Positions 46,870-58,083 of a stretch of DNA of 64,000 nucleotides are shown piece by piece. Within the stretch, counting starts at the first letter, position 1, and every line of letters starts with the position of its first letter. A model generated the notes under the pieces. That model made no database searches and had not been told where the DNA came from. It saw only the letters and a program-made list of their open reading frames with translations. The position numbers and the translations under genes were made by a program. The DNA comes from Clonostachys chloroleuca (Eukaryota; Ascomycota; Sordariomycetes; Hypocreales; Bionectriaceae): positions 12,896,001 through 12,960,000 of the forward strand of contig JBANAY010000003.1 of assembly GCA_037952775.1 (NCBI GenBank). Direction: 5' to 3'.

Positions 46870-48170
46870 TACGATCCGTTCCCGGTCGATAAGCATGTCA
46901 GTGGAGCAGTTTTATACAACGATAATCCTCCTTGTTATTTTCGTGCTCTATGGTAATAATAGCTGAGCCTTCCTCCAACCTGCATGCGAACATCCATCAT
47001 ATCTCTTATAGTTTGTTGCTCATATGTAGTAATTCCGCGCTGCTCCCCGTTGTGTCCCTCCACTAGTTCGAAATCTACAGGCGGTTGGCAAATAGCAACA
47101 AGGAGAAGCCCGTCTCAGACTTGCATATTAAGCTTGAACTCCTTGATGGTACTTGTAGTATGATGAAAGGTAACCCCGGAGTTGTCGAGCTGGACCATAT
47201 ATAGGCGAGGGCGAGATTGAAGAAGATGCTTACATCTTCTATGCTTTTTAGAGTCGCTAGAAAGTTCTTGTAACTTATCTAAGATTGGTGAAAGTGTGCT
47301 TGATAATTTGGTGCCTTGCTTAAGAAGTATATCAGGTAATTTGTTAGTTTGGTGACGCCTGGATATGCTTTGCGATGAGGGCCTCGCCTGAAACCGAATA
47401 CTCTTGTTCGGTGATTTATCGTCCGACGGGATAAACTGGCGTAGAGTCCACTTGAGCAATGTCATAGTCTCTGTTTCCTCCTCAAGGCTATGAGAATCCT
47501 TTATATCTGCTACCAGATATAAAGTAATTGGGATAATAAGCTCTTGTAGCCCAAGCTCCTTGAATTTCTGGCTTGCTTTTTTGAGAATTGGAATGATATT
47601 ATCAATGTCCAAGTAGATAAAAGAAAAAATCTTTGCTAGGGTTGAAAAAATTAAATAAGGTTCACTAGAATCAAGTGAATAAGTTTGAATTATAGGGTTC
47701 GAGAAGATTGGAGAGTCTTTTGGAAGACCGCATGATCGGAAAGATGCTTTGGATGTCAAGCATTCTGAGGATAGCTATTAGAACCTCATTGGGTAAGTCA
47801 ACGGGGCGCTGTTGTAGCATTTTCGGGAAAGCCTTGCGGATAGGCGTGAATGGCAGACTGCTATTAAAACTGAGGGCTGGGGTGATATCAGCGTAGGGCT
47901 GGGAGGAAGAGTAAGTCCTTTTATAGATGACGGATGGGTAGGCATAACCGGACATTAGCCGGGTTGACCCCAGCCCATCACAGGTTCTATTTTTAACGCA
48001 TACGCACTTCCGCCTTGGCACCAGCGTCTGCCAGTGGGGCATGACAACCAACCCGAGGTGGCAATCAGGCTATCTAGAAGGATGGATGGCACCCTTGTGG
48101 TGACGAGTGCGTCGTGGAAGGCACGCCGCATCAGCATCGGGAGCATCGTTCATGTCATACATGGTGACCG
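46870..48170 (-). pseudogene. F-box-like gene, disrupted copy, in a 1.3-kb direct duplication
   Basis: Copy of the gene at 62422-63339. The F-box-like N-terminus (VDLPNEVLIAILRMLDIQS, start near 47842) is separated from the rest (FKELGLQELIIPITLYLVAD, TLLKWTLRQFIPSDDKSPNK) by a 14-bp deletion near 47690, which shifts the frame after RLSNLLEP. A second lesion turns the Arg codon after NMQ(I/V) into TGA at about 47115. Flanks on both sides (46870-47040 and 47850-48170) are also duplicated near 62350-62500 and 63340-63680, so a whole segment was copied, not only the gene. Confidence 0.82.
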
Positions 48171-49481
48171 CCAAGTGCTGCTCGTCTACAATCGGCTCGA
48201 GCGACGACCAGGACACGTACACGGGCAATCTCGAAATAATACCGACAGCGCTATGACGTCTGCCGGACGGACTGCGGTACCGAGATATAACGGTCATGAT
48301 GAGCAGCCGCTCAGCACTGCAAGTGATCGCACAGCGACGCGACAGCAGTGCAAGAAATCTAAGGCGGATGAACGTGTACCGTGCGACAAGAAATTTTGCA
48401 CCAAGTTTTCGAATGGCCGGAGAGGATCACAGGTGCTGGCGATACCAGAGATTTTGCAGCAAGTTTTCGAATGGATCAAGAGATAAAATTTACAAGTTCC
48501 AGCATAAGGGAGCTAAAAGCTTACCAGAGACGAATAACAACCAGGACGAAAGCGATACTACGTCCTATCAGAGCCTCAGTGTGTTAGCTCGGTGCTACTA
48601 CGTTAAGAAGGCATAGTGGCTGGAAGCAGCACGAGGAATATCAGGAGGACTATGACTATAACATACCCCTATTTGTGAAACGCTTGTCCAAGCTGGAGCC
48701 ACAACGGAGGCAAATGTATGCCAACTTTGTGACTTCAGCTGCCAGCTAACACGCTAACCATGCATAGCTGCTTATATAACTAGCGGCTATAACCGAGTAG
48801 GAATTGAACTGAACTGAACTGAAGTTGCGCAAATGATACATGGCATAACTGCTGTGATAAGTAGGGTAAATTCAAAAGACGGCAAGACCTCCGGCCGTCC
48901 CGTAGCAAGCCCGGGTTGAGTGTGACAATGCAATCTAGGCAGAACGGAATAAACGGTTAGTGGTGGATTCTCTGACCTGGGGAACATCGTAGCCAATAGT
49001 AGGCCGCACTATGCCCTTTCCTGGAAAGCGAATAGGCGGATACGATATCTAAGCAATGGTTCATAAGCCCTCCGGGGCCAATCTCCCTAACTCCGAAAGC
49101 AACAGTTGTGTTAATTCCGATTCACGAACCATTGAATTTCTTATCCTTATTTCTATGGGCTGAACGAAGGCACCGTGAAAAAAGTGATGAAACGGACCTC
49201 GCAGGGATTTTATTACAGTCGATTAATAACTTTTCCTTGGAAAATCAGCGGCGTGACTCACTTGACCCCAGAAACCTTGCAGGGGTAATCTGGGAGACAA
49301 AGAATAGGGTATAACCGCAACGCAATTCAAATCATGCACAAAAATACTTATATCATGCCATGTTCGCATCCAACAAATAGCAACACAGAACAAAAGAACA
49401 AAAGAGACCGGCTATCCTCAAACGTCGAGGCAAAAGCCCAAATCATTCATCATATCTTTTTTAAGTCATAGAAGGCTTCAA
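48171..49481. other. Intergenic with short repeated F-box-like scraps
   Basis: At 48390-48480 the words GAAATTTTGCACCAAGTTTT and GAGATTTTGCAGCAAGTTTT, each followed by CGAATGG, repeat 60 bp apart and read EILHQVFEW and EILQQVFEW, like the first helix of an F-box. The rest shows no gene I can support; open frames at 48034-48616 and 49108-49314 have no family. Confidence 0.4.
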
Positions 49482-50318
49482 ATGGCGTTAATCACTTTTC
49501 ATCTTCTTGCAATCAAGCCATCCATGGACTCCGAGCCATTCACATCAAAGCTTAGATCATTAACTGGTTTGAAGCGCCCTTTTTGGGTTGGACAGGTGCA
49601 TCATTGGCTCCACGAGCCGCACCTATCCGCTAACGCCCTCCTCGGAACGGAGCAGCATATTATCAACTGGAATTACTTGCTTATTGGAAAACAAGACATA
49701 CCAGATGAATTGAAGACCCATCTATTGAAACACTGGTCAATTACGGCTAATGTACCCGACGGCATGGCATCGCCCCAGGCCAAGATACAAAGTCTTGTAG
49801 CCCAGCCGGCGCCGACCCTCCCCAGTGGATGGTCAGCCAAAGATCACGCCGGACTCGATATCGCGACAGCCCCGGGGGACCTAGCGTTCACTCTCGAAAA
49901 GAGATCTCGCCCTTTGGGTTCCGCACGGTCGGGGGATGGGAAGACGCTGAGAGAGTTTGTCCGTGAATTCGGTATCTCACATCCCGGCCCTGTGATAGTG
50001 TTCAATCTACTGTCGTATCTACCCGACAAAAGGCCCATCTATATAGATGGGTATATCGGCGGCTTTGGCAAGACAATTGGACCCATGTATGGCGGCGATG
50101 CAATCCAGTTCGGATTTGGGGCAACTGAATGGACGTCTCAATTTGACGAGCCAACGCAGGAAGATGGATGGGAAGATGCAGCACTAGTTTGGTATCCCAG
50201 TATCTGGCATTTTGCAAAGATGATTGATGACGCTGAGTATGCGGAGCTTGACCGAAAATTCAAGCCCACGTCGCTCAGGGACAATCCACTCTTGTGCTGC
50301 ACGGAAATCGAGCTATAG
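49482..50318 (+). CDS. Hypothetical protein with dimeric alpha/beta-barrel-like C-terminus
   Basis: Intron-less 278-aa open frame. I do not recognise a named enzyme. The C-terminal half, GPVIVFNLLSYLPDKRPIYI through DAALVWYPSIWHFAKMIDD and YAELDRKFKPTSLRDNPLLC, has the rhythm of the DUF1330/stress-responsive barrel proteins, and the N-terminal half may be a second degenerate barrel (VHHWLHEPHL...NYLLIG). No signal peptide or membrane helix. It is one of the few intact frames in this arm. The function is unknown; a small-molecule binding or isomerising role would be typical of the fold. Confidence 0.65.
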   Translation: MALITFHLLAIKPSMDSEPFTSKLRSLTGLKRPFWVGQVHHWLHEPHLSANALLGTEQHIINWNYLLIGKQDIPDELKTHLLKHWSITANVPDGMASPQAKIQSLVAQPAPTLPSGWSAKDHAGLDIATAPGDLAFTLEKRSRPLGSARSGDGKTLREFVREFGISHPGPVIVFNLLSYLPDKRPIYIDGYIGGFGKTIGPMYGGDAIQFGFGATEWTSQFDEPTQEDGWEDAALVWYPSIWHFAKMIDDAEYAELDRKFKPTSLRDNPLLCCTEIEL

Positions 50319-51264
50319 AAGTATTGATGAATTGAAATATGAAAGTGAAGACTCAGCGGATGCTCAGCGGATGCTAGCGTATTTGCCGATTCCAAGGCGC
50401 GCGAACGGTAATGGGAAATGTTTTTTTGCATCTAGACAAGCAATCAGCGATATATTCCGCTGGGCGGGCAGTCTCTTCAGATGGAGGTCTCATGGAAGAA
50501 AATATGTTCCCATCCCTTGGTTATTATACACCCTGGCATTGACCAAGGGCTGGAGGATGCTTTAAAATGCCGGAGAAGAGTAATTATAAATTTTTTTGAT
50601 TCAGCAATCGGATATAGCATTCAGATGGAGGTCTCATGGAAGGGTTATTATACAGGACCGACAACGGACGGAAGAATGGCTAGAAGCATTGCCGGGTTTT
50701 AATGATTGTCTTCGAAATGTGACCCCTTGGGCAGGTAATGCTTTAGAACAAGATGAGCAGAGGGCCATTATTCAAACAGTAATTTGAACAAATAACCTTG
50801 TGAAGTTTATCTATCATGTGGCCTGACTTTGCCTAGGGTTCCTTGAAAAAGCCCTTTTGCCACTTTCTTCAGCTTTGTACAGTAACGAAACTGAAGGCTT
50901 CCCTGAGATCGTCGTTGTGGAAATTTATCGCTAAAGTTCGTGGATTTCTTGCCAAGGAAGCTTGCGACATTAACTCATCAGGTGATATATGGCAAAGACA
51001 CAGGCCTTACTGATGTAGTGGTACGGGATGAATATCTTGGCTGGATCTAGGAAAGACCTCTTTAGTAAATGAATCCCTTTAAAACATAGAGCATTATTCT
51101 TATCCAGAATTAATGACTTTTTATTTGTATTGATTACGATGGATTTTCTTTACTCCTTTTTCGCAGCTGTGGACTTTTATTCGTCCCGAGAGCTATTATC
51201 GATGATTCAAGCCTTCTTATTTCCCGGGCAAACTCACTGTGATACTGTGGATATTCGGTTGAGA
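50319..51264. other. Spacer with a short unassigned coding-like scrap and internal repeat
   Basis: The 21-bp word CAGATGGAGGTCTCATGGAAG occurs at about 50478 and about 50622, each behind AGCAATC(A/G)G-type sequence. A coding-like scrap at about 50655-50787 (TEEWLEALPGFNDCLRNVTP to the stop) has no family I know. No complete gene. Confidence 0.35.
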
Positions 51265-51590
51265 TAGATTTTCGCAAAGTGAATACCAACTAGGGGAGCA
51301 GAATTGGCTTACCAGTAGTGGCACATGCGATCGATTCGGGAAGGAAGCATTAATGGTGGTGTCAAATCTTTACTCTTATGGCACATATGAAACTCGGACG
51401 ACATGTGCGACATATTTATCGCACGCGAATGCTGTGCTACGATCATACGATTTCAGTTCAGGAGATGAGGCCGAGGCAAAGGCTTCTCTTGTTCATTGTA
51501 TGGCTGCATACCTCAGGTTTGAAGGACAGTGGGATGATGCAGAGCCGCTCGATATGGATTTTCTAAATAAAGTAAGCGGTGAACCGTAAC
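51265..51590 (+). pseudogene. NLR TPR-region fragment
   Basis: Reads FGKEALMVVSNLYSYGTYET, then TCATYLSHANAVL, then EAEAKASLVHCMAAYLRFEG and QWDDAE, the first tetratricopeptide block that follows the NB-ARC domain in many fungal NLRs. It begins and ends without its neighbours. It lies on the opposite strand to NLR2, whose protein stops just where such a block should start. Confidence 0.7.
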
Positions 51591-51717
51591 CAAGTTTTGG
51601 GCTTTTTCCAATTAGGTAGGCGGTAAGAGGTAGCCCCTTCTTAATATAGAAGGCGGTGTAAGCGAATGTAGAGTAAGCCAGATATGGAAATTTCTTAAAC
51701 AGGCAAATGTCTTCCAT

Positions 51718-52140
51718 ATGGAATTACTTCATGGTGTCAGCGGCTCGCTGGCGGGGGGCCAGGGCGTCCGTGTATCGAATGCCGTTCGTCTTCGCGTCGT
51801 CGACCAAGCATTTCCGTCTCGATCGTGGCGACATCTAATTGCAGGGAGCATTCAGATGGGCAGCTTTCCTATGGTGAACGCGGATTTGTCGACCGTGCTT
51901 CCAGTAGACTATCTATGCAGAAGCATGGTTGATGTCGTAACGCGGGACGTATCGCGAATTGGGCAAGACTTCGACTTCAAACACGAGGATGCTCCAACAT
52001 TTGGTGACTTGTTCGGGATGATGGTGGCTGCCGTGGCCGCAAATGGAACGATGCCGTTTTCAGACTGGCGTCGACGGGCGCTTACTTATGCCTCGGCTAA
52101 TCCAACCAGCTCGCTTGCGGGGATTGCGTTACTAGCTGGA
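51718..52140 (+). pseudogene. Fragment of an NRPS/PKS-type thioester reductase domain
   Basis: Two frames together give the C-terminal part of an NAD-binding-4 reductase domain (terminal R domain of NRPS-like enzymes): [26 protein letters not shown], then [35 protein letters not shown] and the tail FSDWRRRALTYASANPTSSL. A frameshift lies between RGD and LIAGS near 51835. No adenylation, carrier or N-terminal Rossmann part is present. It is wedged between the NLR TPR fragment and the truncated end of NLR2. Confidence 0.8.
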
Positions 52141-54309
52141 TCAGACGATGCATGTCATAACTTCCGTTGTTATCTTCAGTCACGAAAGAAAAAGCCTTCA
52201 AAACCCCCAACGCTTCTGTAAGCTCCAACTCGCTTATGGGTTCCTCATTTTCTTTCTGTTCAATGTAACACGATAGAAATTGCGCTGGAATGTCTTGGCG
52301 ATCTAGGAGGCTCATAAATGAGAGGAGCTCACTTGCCAGAAAGTGCTGCCGCTTAATCTGCTGGAACGAGAGAATCCACGTTTGGGCCACGGCTTGAGGA
52401 TTTGAAGAATCTCGGCCGACAGTCTCAAACTCCTTGCTTAGTAGGCGTACTATATTCTTATCGCTCTCGCTAAGTAGTTGGAGGTATTTTGCTACTGTTA
52501 TGCACGTCTCTTGGATGAAAGTAGCGGCCTGAACTAAAACCAACGGAGGATGTTCCAATTGAGATGATAATAATGATAACTCTGTAGTCGTCGCCCCGAT
52601 ATTACCAAGTGTAGCAAGAAGTAATTGCTCCGATTCGCCTTCGTTCATACAGCTCACCTCAACTGGCTGTCGGCCCTTAGCCAGTCGAATACCTAGCCGC
52701 TTATTCCTTGTCGTGACCAGGAGAGACCCACGGCGGCACTCAGGTACGTAATCTGAGAAGCGGCCTGGCCCCGCTTGGCTTAGCCCAGCTGAGCTTGAAG
52801 CAGCTACTCGTGAACCAAAGAAGAGCTGCATATCATCTGCATTATCAAGAACTATGAGCCATGGGCCAGAGTCCTTCCTTTCCAGCCAGTCTTTCATCAA
52901 TAGCAAGATGTCCACTTTTGGATCATGAAAGCCGGGGATCTGGTACTCTTCTGCAATCGACATATATGACTGACGGAAGTGATCGGCGCTACTAGCATGA
53001 ACCCATAAGACGGATATAGTAGGGTGTGTCTCTTGCAGCCAGTATACATAAGCCAGCGCAATCTGTGTTTTCCTACTTAATATTAAGCTCGGTTTTTTTT
53101 AAGAGTCATAGACAAGACCAAAGAACGTACCCAACGCCGCCCAAGCCAAAGAGCGAGGCTCTTAAATAAGAGGATGCAGCTCTCTGCTGCATATGGCCTA
53201 GGGTCTCCCTAAGCCGCTGTAGGATTTCTGAGCGTCCAATAAAGTCCGGATTGCTAGGATACGGCACAGTAACTATAGTCCAATTAGTAAGTATCCCCTT
53301 TGTACACCCAATCCTGTGTACGTACATTTTGCGGTACTTGCATCAATAACTTGGTCCACAGCTGAAGGCTCCCAATATCCCAAGAATTTTTTTGCACAAG
53401 CTGCTGCTTTTGCGGCTGCATACCGCTGCCACTTCTTGGTTTTGTGGCTATCAGCATAGTCGCAGGCGCCCTTTATCACTAGACAGGGGGAAATATCCCG
53501 GGGACTCCAGCACTCTCCATTTCAGAGTCAGAGCCGATGATGCTCTCCTACCTTGCAATCTGGTCGCGTTCATCCCCAAACTTCATCACGGTATCGCCGG
53601 AAGCGATACATCCAATGTGAACCACGGGCTGTATATGGTCCTGTTCCAATCGACGGCGAGATATAAGTTGTCCACTACATCCACATTCTTCGCATGTCTT
53701 TCCATCCATCAGGTGGCAAAAACTAGCATTAAATAGCTTCATGGGCTGCACCGGGATAGTGCGCATGTAAATCCGATTCTTACTGTAGCTCCCAGGATGA
53801 CCGGTAACAACATCATCCTACTACGCCTGCCCTCTAGCTTCCCTAGTAAGGCGCGAATCTCCAGACTAGGCCTACCTAAAGATTCTTGTAGTGTGTTTTT
53901 GCGAATAAAGCGTTCGGGAAGTCGACGTCCGACGTCATATTGAACAACGCCGTTGATTATGATGATATCGCCGAGGATAATTTCGGTGTCAGTATCTGAT
54001 ACGAAGGGCACAGCAGCGCATACGCCTACGACAAGAGCTAGTTTGATGTTGGGATAGCTGGTCTGGCAACGTGCTGCAACAACTGCAGCACTTGCTTTCC
54101 CCATACCGGGCATATGGGCGAGAACAACATTGTGACGACAGATAGAACCAGTGGTATAAGCGTTAGGATCACCAGGCGCCTTGCCAAAGGAGTGCTCCTC
54201 ATCCCAGTACTGGCCGAAGAGTTACTCGACAGCGTCCGCCTCAATACTAAGGGCGCAGATGATGGCAATCTCGAATCTGAGCCGTGAAGGAGGGCGTGTA
54301 GGAGCCATG
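52100..54309 (-). pseudogene. PNP/NB-ARC NLR, truncated and with a stop (NLR2)
   Basis: NOD-like receptor with a purine-nucleoside-phosphorylase-like effector domain. Start at 54309 (MAPTRPPSRLRFEIAIICAL). Motifs: [64 protein letters not shown], then YPSNPDFIGRSEILQRLRE, a P-loop GLGGVGKTQIALAY restored by a splice of about 60 nt near 53070-53130, WLIVLDNADD, GSLLVTTRN, and the winged-helix end YDMHRLIQLVTQ. One in-frame TAA follows IEADAVE near 54222. After LVTQ (about 52128) it runs into antisense reductase-fragment sequence; the TPR part is missing here and a matching piece lies inverted at 51265-51590. Confidence 0.85.
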
Positions 54310-55332
54310 TCGAAGAGATCAAAATTACCGATGCTATTAGTTTAGCTGCGCACGCTATGCCAGCTTCTGGCGCTTTGTCCTGTCGAGAAGGATGTTATTG
54401 GTGGTAATGCGGGGGAAGGACGATTAGGCAGAAATGATAAGACGAATGAATGAATGAACGGCCGTGAAGCATTTGGTTCACGAAGCTTATAAATGACTAA
54501 GAGGTTTCTCGGTTTATCTATAATCCGTCTTTCCGTATGACATGGACTGCTCTGTAATTAAGTCAGTTAGCCTGGTAACCTTAGGTGAGATGTACCTTAT
54601 CGCCGTATCGAGATTTCGCGCTAACACTGTAAGCACAATTGTTCCCACCTCAGTACTTAGTCTATTTTGGGAAATTTATTTGCTGGCCATTAATGGACAT
54701 TTCCCATACTGTAAAGCAGCGGGAAATGTACGCTAAGGTATTTTTAGGTACTTCCTCATCTCAAAATAAATACAAAGACAACAGAGCGGAAGCTGGCTAT
54801 GCTCCAAACTGTAGCGAGATTCATAATCAGATAACTAAAATTCGCTTTGCCGAAGCAAGGGCGAGGTGCGATCCTCTCAGCGCTGTGGATGTTTTTCCGA
54901 CTCCGAATCTACCCAATCTGGATCCCAAATTTGGGGCCACAATAGAACCTAAAATATGGGCTCAGTCAGACCCTAATTCAATACAAAAGAATGTAAGATC
55001 AAGAAGTAGTGTATGTTGGAGGGCGAGCTGCTGGTATGGAACGATGATTATGGGATATAACCAAACTGGGGCATACGTAATAAATTTTCCCTATTTCAAA
55101 GCATTTGTATATATTTTAGAGCTAAAACTTGGCACAATAGTACATAGCATAAGCTTATCTCGAGCATTACTACCTCGCATGTCAATATTGAATGCCCAAA
55201 TTACAGAAGAACCTCGATTGCTGCCGATATTTTACCTACTATCCCATAAGTCTCTCCCATAGAAAGCTCTTGGTACAGGACGCTCTATCCTAGAGAAGAA
55301 CGTACACATCGATCTTATATACTCCTCGTGTC
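54310..55332. other. Intergenic, right half part of the duplicated segment
   Basis: 54310-55050 holds no gene I recognise. From about 55053 the sequence matches 46018 onward (see the duplicated segment) and leads into the 3' end of the hypothetical gene at 55333. Confidence 0.5.
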
Positions 55333-56001
55333 TTATATGCTCCTCCTGTTGATCGTCCGTTTGGCCCTTATACATCGCTCTAAAGCAGGCCTTTTCCTTG
55401 AAGCAAGAATATCTCCAATCTCTTTAGAAGATGCCGATAGAACCCATTGATTTATATCATCACTTCCTTCCCAGCCACCACCTGCCCGCTGAAAATGAAT
55501 TCCAACCTCGCCATTGATTCGACCATGGAAGGATAAGAGGTCTGCCTCGTTAATTTGTTGAGTGGAGCCGTTTCTGTCATCGACCCATTGCCTGGACCTT
55601 CTCTCCCAAATGAGCTCCGAATGCTTTGTTTGTATGGAATGGATAGTCATGGAAGGATTGGTCCGTAGTATCGTCTCCCATGTGCCCCTCTTCTTCCTTG
55701 AGACTTTAGCTGGACCGGGCGCTTTTCTCTTTTGGCCACGGCAGCAGAGATCAATAGGGTTAGACTTTGAGCCAAGTTCTCCACTCGGTAGTCCAAGCTG
55801 GGTATTTTTTGGTGGCTCGAGATTCGGTGTAGAAGCTGATGCTGGCTGGCTGGCAACACCACTTGCGATCGGGCTCATTGGCGTAACGGTGTCAAAGGTG
55901 TCGAAAGACTTGTCTATTTCTTCCATGATTTCCTCCCATGAAAACTCTTTCAACGAGTCAATGGAATGGAGGAGGTCGGCAAGGGCTGGTTCGGGGGCCA
56001 T
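55333..56001 (-). CDS. Hypothetical 222-aa protein with basic central motif
   Basis: Open single-exon frame from 56001 (MAPEPALADLLHSIDSLKEF). The N-terminus is acidic and contains DKSFDTFDTVTPMSPIASG; a basic stretch RGQKRKAPGPAKVSRKKRG suggests nuclear targeting; the C-terminus reads INQWVLSASSKEIGDILASR. I know no family. A truncated direct copy lies at 46018-46640, so it travels as part of a repeated segment and may be an accessory gene of a mobile element. Intact as far as visible. Confidence 0.55.
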   Translation of the reverse strand: MAPEPALADLLHSIDSLKEFSWEEIMEEIDKSFDTFDTVTPMSPIASGVASQPASASTPNLEPPKNTQLGLPSGELGSKSNPIDLCCRGQKRKAPGPAKVSRKKRGTWETILRTNPSMTIHSIQTKHSELIWERRSRQWVDDRNGSTQQINEADLLSFHGRINGEVGIHFQRAGGGWEGSDDINQWVLSASSKEIGDILASRKRPALERCIRAKRTINRRSI

Positions 56002-57599
56002 AGTGGTTGGTAGTTGAGGTTGGCCTTGGGAATTAGCAAAATGTAGAAAAAGGATTGAGGGGTACTTTTTTCCCTGTCATGAAAGGGGATCGTAATGCTT
56101 TTATACCTAGAATATGGTTACATCATACGAGCAGGCATTCTCCTTTCCGGTAGCCAAGCCACGTCCCCGAAATGTCGCAATGAAGCACTAGACCAATCAT
56201 CATCCCATGTGACCTCGCAAGTTATGCAGATGTCGCCATGGTACGAACACGAAGACAAGAGAGTTCTCTCTTCCAAATATAGAAGTAAGTTAATTGAAAG
56301 CGGTAGGATCTCGTAGGATTTTGGGGATGTATATTAGACGACGGTGCCTTGGGCTGAGGCCAAGGAATCTTTTAACAAACACTAAGTCCTCTCAAGGTTT
56401 CTTTATTATAACGAACAATAATAGGGGCTCTGGGCGGACGATCTTACCCTGGTACCACTGGAACTAGGAGGGAAAAACAAGGAAGCCGTATCATCACGAA
56501 GCTATCGTGGTAAGTTCCCCAACGCAGTTGCATATGGGTTCCTTTTTCTACTGTAGCTTCAAATTGTCCATTTATGAGCAACCGAGTGCTTAAGTATTTC
56601 TCATGATCTGCTGTATCGCATCGGTGCGCAGGTTGTGCACTATTCCTTGATATGCAAGATGAAGATGCAATGTTTGAATGCAAGCCTCAGTAAGGGATAG
56701 AGGCTCACGCTGAGGTAAAGAGAGCCGCACGAGTCTGCCTTACCATATTGGTGTGTCCATTTATGACACAACTAGTAGGGGCGTAGTGTGGCGGAGGTTA
56801 GTCGGAATCCTTTCAATGACCAGGATAACGACAAACTAGACGCAACAATATGGGCCCATTGGCTACGCGTTTCTAACCGTAGATTTATATGGTCAGCTGA
56901 CTCTACCACATACGAGTATTTAAGCGGCGTAAAATACACGAGAGGCAATGGGTGAAAGAGAGGAGGGCGGGGGAGAGGGAGGCGAGGTTATGAAGGGGCA
57001 AGCTACCCCTCAATATTTGGCACGGTATGGTTAATAGACGCCCAAGATTACTTCGGTCATGCAACCTAAATTTACCCTTCTTAAGGGCTTAACTATTCAC
57101 TAGCCAAGGGCTTTTGACCTAAGGTGCGCCACACGACTAGAGCGGATTATGCAGTGGCAATCCACCTCCCCAGGAAAAGATGCTTGACACCTTCACCTCT
57201 CTCTCTCTCCAACAACCGACAAGATGCGATTACTCTCCTCCAATTGCATAAAGAGACTAAACGGCGCCAGACAGACCATCACGGCGACAGGGAGACGACA
57301 GCAATAGCACGAGCCAGATATCTTTCACCACCGAACCATCACTCGTCGAGCAAAGCTGAGCACGCCCGGTTTCGTACCAAGCCACCTGTGCTCGTGGTCG
57401 TGGAGAGATAGGGAGCCTAGCATGTCAATACCATCGAATCGAGCCACAACAACAAGGCGATAGGTTGCATCAAGAACAATAATAACTGCAGGATGAGGGC
57501 CTACAACAACAAAGCGAGGGGCTACAAAGCAATCTAGCAAAGGGAGAACGCGCCAACACTCTCCATCGCCCATAGAGGCCTACAATGGTCTTAAAGTGG
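56002..57599. other. Intergenic, nothing recognised
   Basis: 1.6 kb of normal composition. Open frames at 56095-56316, 56444-56683 and 57124-57411 look random. A CT-rich run (CTCTCTCTCTCC) lies near 57198. It may carry the lost 5' part of the C2H2 gene that follows. Confidence 0.4.
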
Positions 57600-57962
57600 C
57601 CTTTATAGGGTTTTCATGTAAGTGGGTGGCTTCCAGAGCGGAGCTTCATAATTTTGAGACATTGAAAAGGCATGTTTGTAAGATACATCTTGCGCTGGGG
57701 AGGGGGGACAACGGTCCATAGAAATGCGAGTGGGGGACTTGCCCCGTGGCTCTCGGGTTGGAGCATTTCAACACCAAGGAACAACTACGCCTGCACACCG
57801 AAGAAAAACACATGGCGCCGTTTCAATGGCATGTTGGAGATGTGCCTCGTAGCCGAAGTTGTATGGCCGTGTCTCCCTCTCAGGAAGGCGCGGAAGCTGA
57901 AAAACCCCTCTATCTCCAGGACGCACACTGTTACCAAGTCACGCCGTCGATCAAGGGCTAAG
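57600..57962 (+). pseudogene. C2H2 zinc-finger gene remnant
   Basis: One frame reads CKWVASRAELHNFETLKRHV and CKIH, then after an in-frame TAG near 57718 KCEWGTCP, LEHFNTKEQLRLHTEEKH and FQWHVGD, the pattern of fungal C2H2 proteins with linked C-x-W-x2-C-type fingers. The TAG and the lack of a recognisable start mark it as broken, although about 120 codons are otherwise open to the TAA at about 57960. The solo LTR copy B sits about 120 bp behind it. Confidence 0.65.
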
Positions 57963-58083
57963 AAGTGGAGGACTATACCAGATGGAAAGCTGAGGGGCAG
58001 TAGCTGAAGGAGATACGGAGGAAAAGTTGGCTAATAGACGAAAGCTGAGGGCAGCAGAGAATGGGTAGTACGTTATATTACTC

